A stretch of DNA of 17,871 nt from Candidatus Melainabacteria bacterium. Its GTDB lineage: Bacteria; Cyanobacteriota; Vampirovibrionia; 2-02-FULL-35-15. The translations under genes were made by a program, and so were the position numbers. The notes beneath the pieces were generated by a model. It saw nothing but the letters and a program-made list of their open reading frames with translations, was not told where the DNA came from and searched no databases. How positions within the stretch are numbered: position 1 is the stretch's first letter; every line of letters starts with the position of its first letter. Shown piece after piece: positions 13,451 through 17,871 of the stretch. The stretch lies in contig JAHFBD010000017.1 of NCBI GenBank assembly GCA_023250175.1, positions 1 through 17,871 of the forward strand. The letters are read 5' to 3'.

Positions 13451-14992
13451 GTGGCGCGGGAGTTAGATTTACATTGTATAGCCAAACCCAATCATTTTTC
13501 CGATGTTCAAAAAAGTCATGCATATAAAGATAGTATTAATGACCCAGATAAGGATTTATTAACAAGTCAATTTGATTTAAACCAAGATGACAAAACCAAT
13601 ATAAAAGACTATGGTTTATTGTTTGACTATATTTATAAAAATGAAGATAATTCAATTACGCTAACAGATGCTCAAAAAAAGCTGGCTGATATAGACAACA
13701 ATGGCACAATTAATTGTTTAGATCTTTATAAGGCTGGGCGGTTAATTGGTCAAAACGTTTATAATTCAATAAATCCAAATGAAACACTAAAAGGTGATTT
13801 AAATAATGATGGAAAAGTTAATAAGGATGATGTTTCGGCATTTGTGGAATTAAATTATACAGTACTTGGACTTGTTACTGATAGAACTCCGACTAAGCAT
13901 ATGATACAAGCTGCTGATTTTAATGGTGATGGCATACTAAATGGATATGATCTAGAAGAATTAGAATCACTAATGACTAAAAAAACTGCTTCTAAAGAAA
14001 CTAATAGCTTAATTAAATCACCTATTACAGATAAACTTCTTGGGGATTTAAACTTTGATGGTTCAGTAGATTATGATGATCTGGAAATTCTAGGAAAGAG
14101 TTTTAATAGCTATAAAAAGCAAGATAAACTTACTGAAGAGCAAAAAGCTGTGGCGGATATGAACAAAGATGGCAAAGTTGATTTTTCTGATATGATGTTT
14201 TTACGTCAGAATATTTCTGATGGATTACTAAAATCTATACAGCCCGGCTCTTCATTAAGAGGGGATTTAAACAATGATGGAAACGTTGATAAAAAAGATG
14301 AGTGGGCATTTGTTATTGCAAGTGATATCGTAAGGAATCATCCAGAAGAATCCTTAAACGGGTTATCACAAATATTAGACTTAAATAATGATGGGAAAAT
14401 TAATAAGAAAGATTATAATATACTGCACTATGATTTATTAAAAAACAAAAGACCTGTAATACCATCACCGACTAAAACAGATCCTGCAAACTGGATGGTA
14501 AGTCAAAGGCAAGGACCTACAAATTTAAATGAAGATAAGCCTTTTTTGAATGGTAATTGTGGGGTAGCTAGTTTATTGATGGTAGCTAGAATGTTTGGAA
14601 AGATTGGTGGTGCTGCTGAAGAAGCAAATGAACAAATTCAACTTATGAGAGAACTTATGGGTGGAATAAATTCAGAATATGAAGGAAGCACTTCTATAGA
14701 AACTGCAGATGGAGCAAGATCACTAGGATTGAGTGCAAAAGTTACTCATTCCAATATAAATGATATAGTACGTGCTCTTAAACACGGCAAAAAAGTAATT
14801 GCAGGTGTAGATCCAAAAAACTATGCCCCAACAACAACAAGTACTAGACATTCTATTGTAATTAGTGGTTTTGATGGAGAAAAATTTACTGTTTATGATC
14901 CAGCTTTTCAAAAACCTATAAAACTAACAAAACAGCAGCTAGGATTAGCACTATTAGATGTAAATGATAACACTGTAATAATAGGGATGTAA
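13451..14992 (+). CDS. Eight-loop dockerin/EF-hand protein with C-terminal C39-like cysteine peptidase
   Basis: The 513-residue protein has two parts. Residues 42-321 hold eight calcium loops of the dockerin type (DxNxDGxVxxxD) starting at 42, 80, 116, 156, 199, 236, 272 and 310. Loop 1 is degenerate, with Asp in place of the conserved Gly. Residues about 345-513 look like a C39-like (Peptidase_C39_2) papain-fold peptidase: Gln352 or Gln354 near the oxyanion site, Cys370 in NGNCGVASLLMVARMF, His467 in RHSIVISGFDG and Asp483 in VYDPAF. Calcium loops and peptidase in one chain suggest a Ca-dependent secreted or surface enzyme, yet no signal peptide or membrane segment exists at the only possible start (GTG). 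Export by a non-Sec route, lysis release or a cytoplasmic role are all open. It converges on the helical-subtilase gene (52-base gap). Confidence 0.85.
   Translation: MARELDLHCIAKPNHFSDVQKSHAYKDSINDPDKDLLTSQFDLNQDDKTNIKDYGLLFDYIYKNEDNSITLTDAQKKLADIDNNGTINCLDLYKAGRLIGQNVYNSINPNETLKGDLNNDGKVNKDDVSAFVELNYTVLGLVTDRTPTKHMIQAADFNGDGILNGYDLEELESLMTKKTASKETNSLIKSPITDKLLGDLNFDGSVDYDDLEILGKSFNSYKKQDKLTEEQKAVADMNKDGKVDFSDMMFLRQNISDGLLKSIQPGSSLRGDLNNDGNVDKKDEWAFVIASDIVRNHPEESLNGLSQILDLNNDGKINKKDYNILHYDLLKNKRPVIPSPTKTDPANWMVSQRQGPTNLNEDKPFLNGNCGVASLLMVARMFGKIGGAAEEANEQIQLMRELMGGINSEYEGSTSIETADGARSLGLSAKVTHSNINDIVRALKHGKKVIAGVDPKNYAPTTTSTRHSIVISGFDGEKFTVYDPAFQKPIKLTKQQLGLALLDVNDNTVIIGM
13574..13951 (+). 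repeat. Four-loop EF-hand block, copy A
   Basis: Residues 42-167 hold calcium loops 1-4. They align loop for loop with copy B, with nearly equal spacing (38, 36 and 40 residues) and shared landmarks such as LTDAQKKLAD and SINPNETLKGDLNNDG. Confidence 0.7.
14045..14413 (+). repeat. Four-loop EF-hand block, copy B
   Basis: Residues 199-321 hold loops 5-8 (spacing 37, 36 and 38). The landmarks LTEEQKAVAD and SIQPGSSLRGDLNNDG match copy A at an offset of about 156 residues, and the DNA at loops 3 and 7 is nearly identical (GGnGATTTAAAnAATGATGG). Confidence 0.7.
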
Positions 14993-15044
14993 ATATTAAT
15001 GGATTTCTTTCATCTCTATTTCTAATGCTAATTTATTTTCTTGT

Positions 15045-17871
15045 TTATTTTTTAGCTGGTACTGCCGGTGGAGCAGCGGGTATTACTGGTTGAATAACCT
15101 GAGGTCTGGGATTTAACACTTCTTGCAAAAATAATGTTGCATCAAAGTATTGTCCACCCTCATGTGCTTCTCTGTCTGGAAATTGTCCAGAAGATTTGGC
15201 AAATACATCTTGCCACTCTTTTGCAGTTAGTGTTGGTAGATTTGCAGTTTTACGAGCTTCTATACCCCAGGCTAATATTGCTGCTTTATGAGGTGCTGCA
15301 AATGATGTACCGTTTGCAGGTTCTAAAACCCATTTACCATTATCTACCCAAGGAACGACTACGTGTACTCCCTGGAAGCTAAGCATTTTAACTGCTTCAG
15401 CAAGCCGAAGCGGGTTTTGTTTGCTTGAAAACTCAGCAATTCTATTAGCATACTTGTCCATAGCTGATGCTATAAAAACACCATCAGGCAAAGTTGCTTT
15501 ATTGTCATTTCCAAATCTGGACCCAAGGCTATTTCTTTCACCAACCCCACCATACTGAACAAAAGCTGGATGCCCCCCATGCTCATTTCCAGCAGCTACG
15601 GTATGTTTTACATCCATCCTGCTTAAGAGTTCCATAAAAGCAGAAGTCAAATCAATAACTTCTCCTCTTAGTTTTTGGTTATTTAAGATAAAGTTTGAAA
15701 AACCATAAGAATGGTTTATTACATTTATGTTTGCTTTATCTTCAAGCATAAGTTGAGCCATATCTTCCATAGCCATCATTCCTGCATCCTGAGTTTCAAA
15801 TGGTCTAAATGGTACCTCAGGAATACTTGCTAACCAGCTATATGTCCTAATCGTTGCATCTGGAGCTACTTTGTGAGTAGTTGCAGCTACTGCGGTAGGA
15901 TGTAAATCAAGTGATTCTGTTAAATCACCCCATTTAATTATGTTTTCCGGATAGATAATCTTCTTTTCTAGATTTGGATAGAACTTTACTGGATAAACAT
16001 ATCCTCCATCTAGAACTGCTACCTCAACTCCCTTTCCTGTATATTTTTGATTTGCAGCACTACCTAACCAGTATTCTTGCCTATCTATCATTTTATATAG
16101 ACTTTCTAGATTAGCAGTAGTTTTCTCATCAAAATTATACTGTGCTTTTTTTACATCATCTACTTTTCGTCCATTTGCTAATAAAGCATGCATGACTGAT
16201 CTGATAAGCGGTGCATTTTTATCTTTCTTTGATGCTTCATGTGCAAGCACTAAAAGATCTTTTGTAGCACCCATTTTATCTGCAATTCTTGCATGATCAA
16301 ACTCTTCTACTAAGCTAACTAAGCGTATTTGAGTTGCTGTTTCAAGTCCTTTTTGATGAAATTGCATATGACCTACAATCTGCTTGGCATGCTCATCTCG
16401 GGCAATCATAATTTTTGGATTTGGGTCTACTAAAGGATTGAGAGTTTTATTATAGTTGTCATATCGATCAGCTAATGTTTGTAATGCAATTTTGGACACA
16501 CCTCTGTACATCCTAGAAGACTCTTTTCTTGCAATTGTGTGTAGAACTTTTGCGCCAGAATCATTTGCATCACTTAAAGTAACAGTTCCTCCTAGATCTT
16601 CAATAGCTACTGCTTTTAATACTGTAGCTTGGAGATTATTTAGTAAAATACCAAAGACATTGTCATTGACTTTATCATCAACAGTATATGCTTCAGGATA
16701 TGTTGCCATATGAGCCAGTGTTTTAGTCGCAGGTTCATAGTTTGATTGGCTAAGAATATCCATCATTGGAATAGCAAAATTTAGTTGAACAGCATTCCCC
16801 TTTTCTTTACAACTGTCCAGATACTTTACCATTCCGCTTAGATGTTTTTCTATGCTCTTTCTTGATGCTATATTTGCTAAAGTTCCTTCATTTGATTTTC
16901 CAAATACTTTTCGCATATTGTGAAGAATTACACTGAGCTTATCTTCATCACTAACAGCAATCGGGGTCTCACCCTTTTGTGCTCGGGCTTTATTAAGCAT
17001 TTCTTGCTCTGTAATCCAGGTATTATATGAGCTAGAAATCTTATTATGAAATGGATTTGCATCTTGTATTTGTTTTAGTAAGTCATCACTATTACTAAGC
17101 GGATTTCCTTGCATGCGGTTTGTAGATGGGAAGTACATACCAAGTTTAGTAGGGTTAAACGGAGATTCTCCTTCTGCTTTTTTGCGGATAGATTCAGGAA
17201 TAAGCTCGCCTTGGTTAAGAAATACGGCTGCCTGGAGTGCTAGTGTTCTTACTTTTAAGCTTAAGGTTTCATTCATTCCCATTTCTAGAAGTGGTTCCAT
17301 AGACTCTTTGTCTTTTCCAAGAGCTACACCAATTGCTGCTAGTCTTTTGTCTCCTTCTTCTGCAAATTGACTTTTAAGTACGCCTCTTAAGTAGGGAATA
17401 AAACTATTGCTTGAGTCGAATTGTCCCATTGTAACTAAAGCTAGAGTTCTTCCACTTTCACGTATAGAGTTTATAGTCTTTGTGTCGCCTTCATCTGTAG
17501 GATCAGACCAGACTAATTTTGCATTTTTATCAGCCATAGAGGTAATTAATTCACGAGCTTGGGTTTTATTAGCATTTAGTGCTTTAATAATTTCAACCCC
17601 GGCTCTTCTTGATGGTGTATCTGCTAAACTAGCACTTCCACTAAAATATGCATTAGTAAACATTCGTGGGAATGAAGCCCCAACTCTTTTTAATACCTCA
17701 AATGCTGTTTTGTCTTTTTGACCTAGTATTGCTAGTGATTCTAGTGCTATATAGTCAGCATTAGAAACAGAATTTTGTGAATAATGTTTTATTGCAAACC
17801 ATTGTGAAGCTGCTGGTAAAGCAAGAGAGTCCCCATTTTTTGCTAAGAGTAAAATATTCTTAGTTGTAAAT
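15045..17871 (-). CDS. Helical (HEAT-like) protein with C-terminal subtilisin-type (S8) peptidase; 5' end outside window
   Basis: The reading frame stays open through the right edge: 69 more codons precede the first in-window Met (17663), so the N-terminus is missing. Numbered from that Met (872 residues), residues 1 to about 500 are helical, HEAT-like and without a known catalytic motif. The subtilisin fold follows: Asp552 in VAVLDGG, His588 in LDLHPTAVAATTHKVAP, oxyanion Asn693 in AAGNEHGG and Ser787 in NGTSFAAPHKAA. The Asp-His-Ser triad is therefore intact, but the usual HGTHVAG is altered to HPTAVAA. A Pro/Ala/Val-rich tail (851-872) ends in AKK. The catalytic domain at the C-terminus after a long helical region is not the classic secreted-subtilase plan. 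Neighbours are the convergent dockerin-C39 gene and the secreted helical protein. Whether it is exported depends on the unseen N-terminus. Confidence 0.88.
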   Translation of the reverse strand, partial: FTTKNILLLAKNGDSLALPAASQWFAIKHYSQNSVSNADYIALESLAILGQKDKTAFEVLKRVGASFPRMFTNAYFSGSASLADTPSRRAGVEIIKALNANKTQARELITSMADKNAKLVWSDPTDEGDTKTINSIRESGRTLALVTMGQFDSSNSFIPYLRGVLKSQFAEEGDKRLAAIGVALGKDKESMEPLLEMGMNETLSLKVRTLALQAAVFLNQGELIPESIRKKAEGESPFNPTKLGMYFPSTNRMQGNPLSNSDDLLKQIQDANPFHNKISSSYNTWITEQEMLNKARAQKGETPIAVSDEDKLSVILHNMRKVFGKSNEGTLANIASRKSIEKHLSGMVKYLDSCKEKGNAVQLNFAIPMMDILSQSNYEPATKTLAHMATYPEAYTVDDKVNDNVFGILLNNLQATVLKAVAIEDLGGTVTLSDANDSGAKVLHTIARKESSRMYRGVSKIALQTLADRYDNYNKTLNPLVDPNPKIMIARDEHAKQIVGHMQFHQKGLETATQIRLVSLVEEFDHARIADKMGATKDLLVLAHEASKKDKNAPLIRSVMHALLANGRKVDDVKKAQYNFDEKTTANLESLYKMIDRQEYWLGSAANQKYTGKGVEVAVLDGGYVYPVKFYPNLEKKIIYPENIIKWGDLTESLDLHPTAVAATTHKVAPDATIRTYSWLASIPEVPFRPFETQDAGMMAMEDMAQLMLEDKANINVINHSYGFSNFILNNQKLRGEVIDLTSAFMELLSRMDVKHTVAAGNEHGGHPAFVQYGGVGERNSLGSRFGNDNKATLPDGVFIASAMDKYANRIAEFSSKQNPLRLAEAVKMLSFQGVHVVVPWVDNGKWVLEPANGTSFAAPHKAAILAWGIEARKTANLPTLTAKEWQDVFAKSSGQFPDREAHEGGQYFDATLFLQEVLNPRPQVIQPVIPAAPPAVPAKK

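Noticed and set aside
13417..13527. 36-codon ORF overlapping the start of the dockerin gene
   Set aside because: It has no Shine-Dalgarno sequence and mostly overlaps the dockerin coding sequence in another frame. Its product is basic and not signal-like.

Overview
The window looks like chromosomal DNA of an AT-rich, diderm (Gram-negative-type) bacterium using the standard genetic code. Evidence for this is an outer-membrane beta-barrel-like protein with a cleavable signal peptide, a Tat-like signal, other exported proteins, and RluE and YchJ homologues of proteobacterial type. Many starts lack a Shine-Dalgarno sequence. An environmental lineage such as a non-photosynthetic relative of Cyanobacteria (Vampirovibrionia/Melainabacteria) would fit, but that is a weak guess. 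No tRNA, rRNA, CRISPR, IS element or phage gene was seen.

Layout. (1) 1-2034: the C-terminal end of a transglutaminase/papain-like protein that carries an EF-hand-type loop, a Tat-signal helical repeat protein, and a convergent GNAT acetyltransferase. (2) 2187-5576, all on +: a MATE exporter, a YchJ-type SEC-C protein, a pentapeptide-repeat protein and the 23S rRNA pseudouridine synthase RluE, whose predicted transcription start is the A of its ATG. (3) 5588-9642, all on -: egtB and egtD (ergothioneine synthesis), dps, and a His-rich outer-membrane protein, together resembling an oxidative-stress/metal block. A flavodoxin-fold FMN reductase is transcribed divergently from egtB. (4) 10226-10381: an unlisted 51-codon membrane-peptide ORF on - with a good ribosome binding site, then about 245 bases without a gene. 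(5) 10627-17871: three large lineage-specific proteins. These are a 905-residue secreted helical protein, a 513-residue protein with eight dockerin/EF-hand calcium loops fused to a C39-like cysteine peptidase, and, convergent to it, a long helical (HEAT-like) protein ending in a subtilisin-type peptidase that runs off the right edge.

The right-hand part is the most unusual. Two peptidase proteins of different catalytic class meet tail to tail, next to a large secreted helical protein. The dockerin protein arose by duplication of a four-loop block and has no visible signal peptide. The left-edge gene also combines a thiol-peptidase-like Cys/His core with a DxNxDG calcium loop, so Ca-loop/cysteine-peptidase-like proteins occur at both ends. 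The egtB-egtD-dps-His-rich OMP block is a plausible functional unit for thiol antioxidant supply, iron sequestration and metal handling at the envelope. All functions are inferred from motifs read by eye; no search was run.
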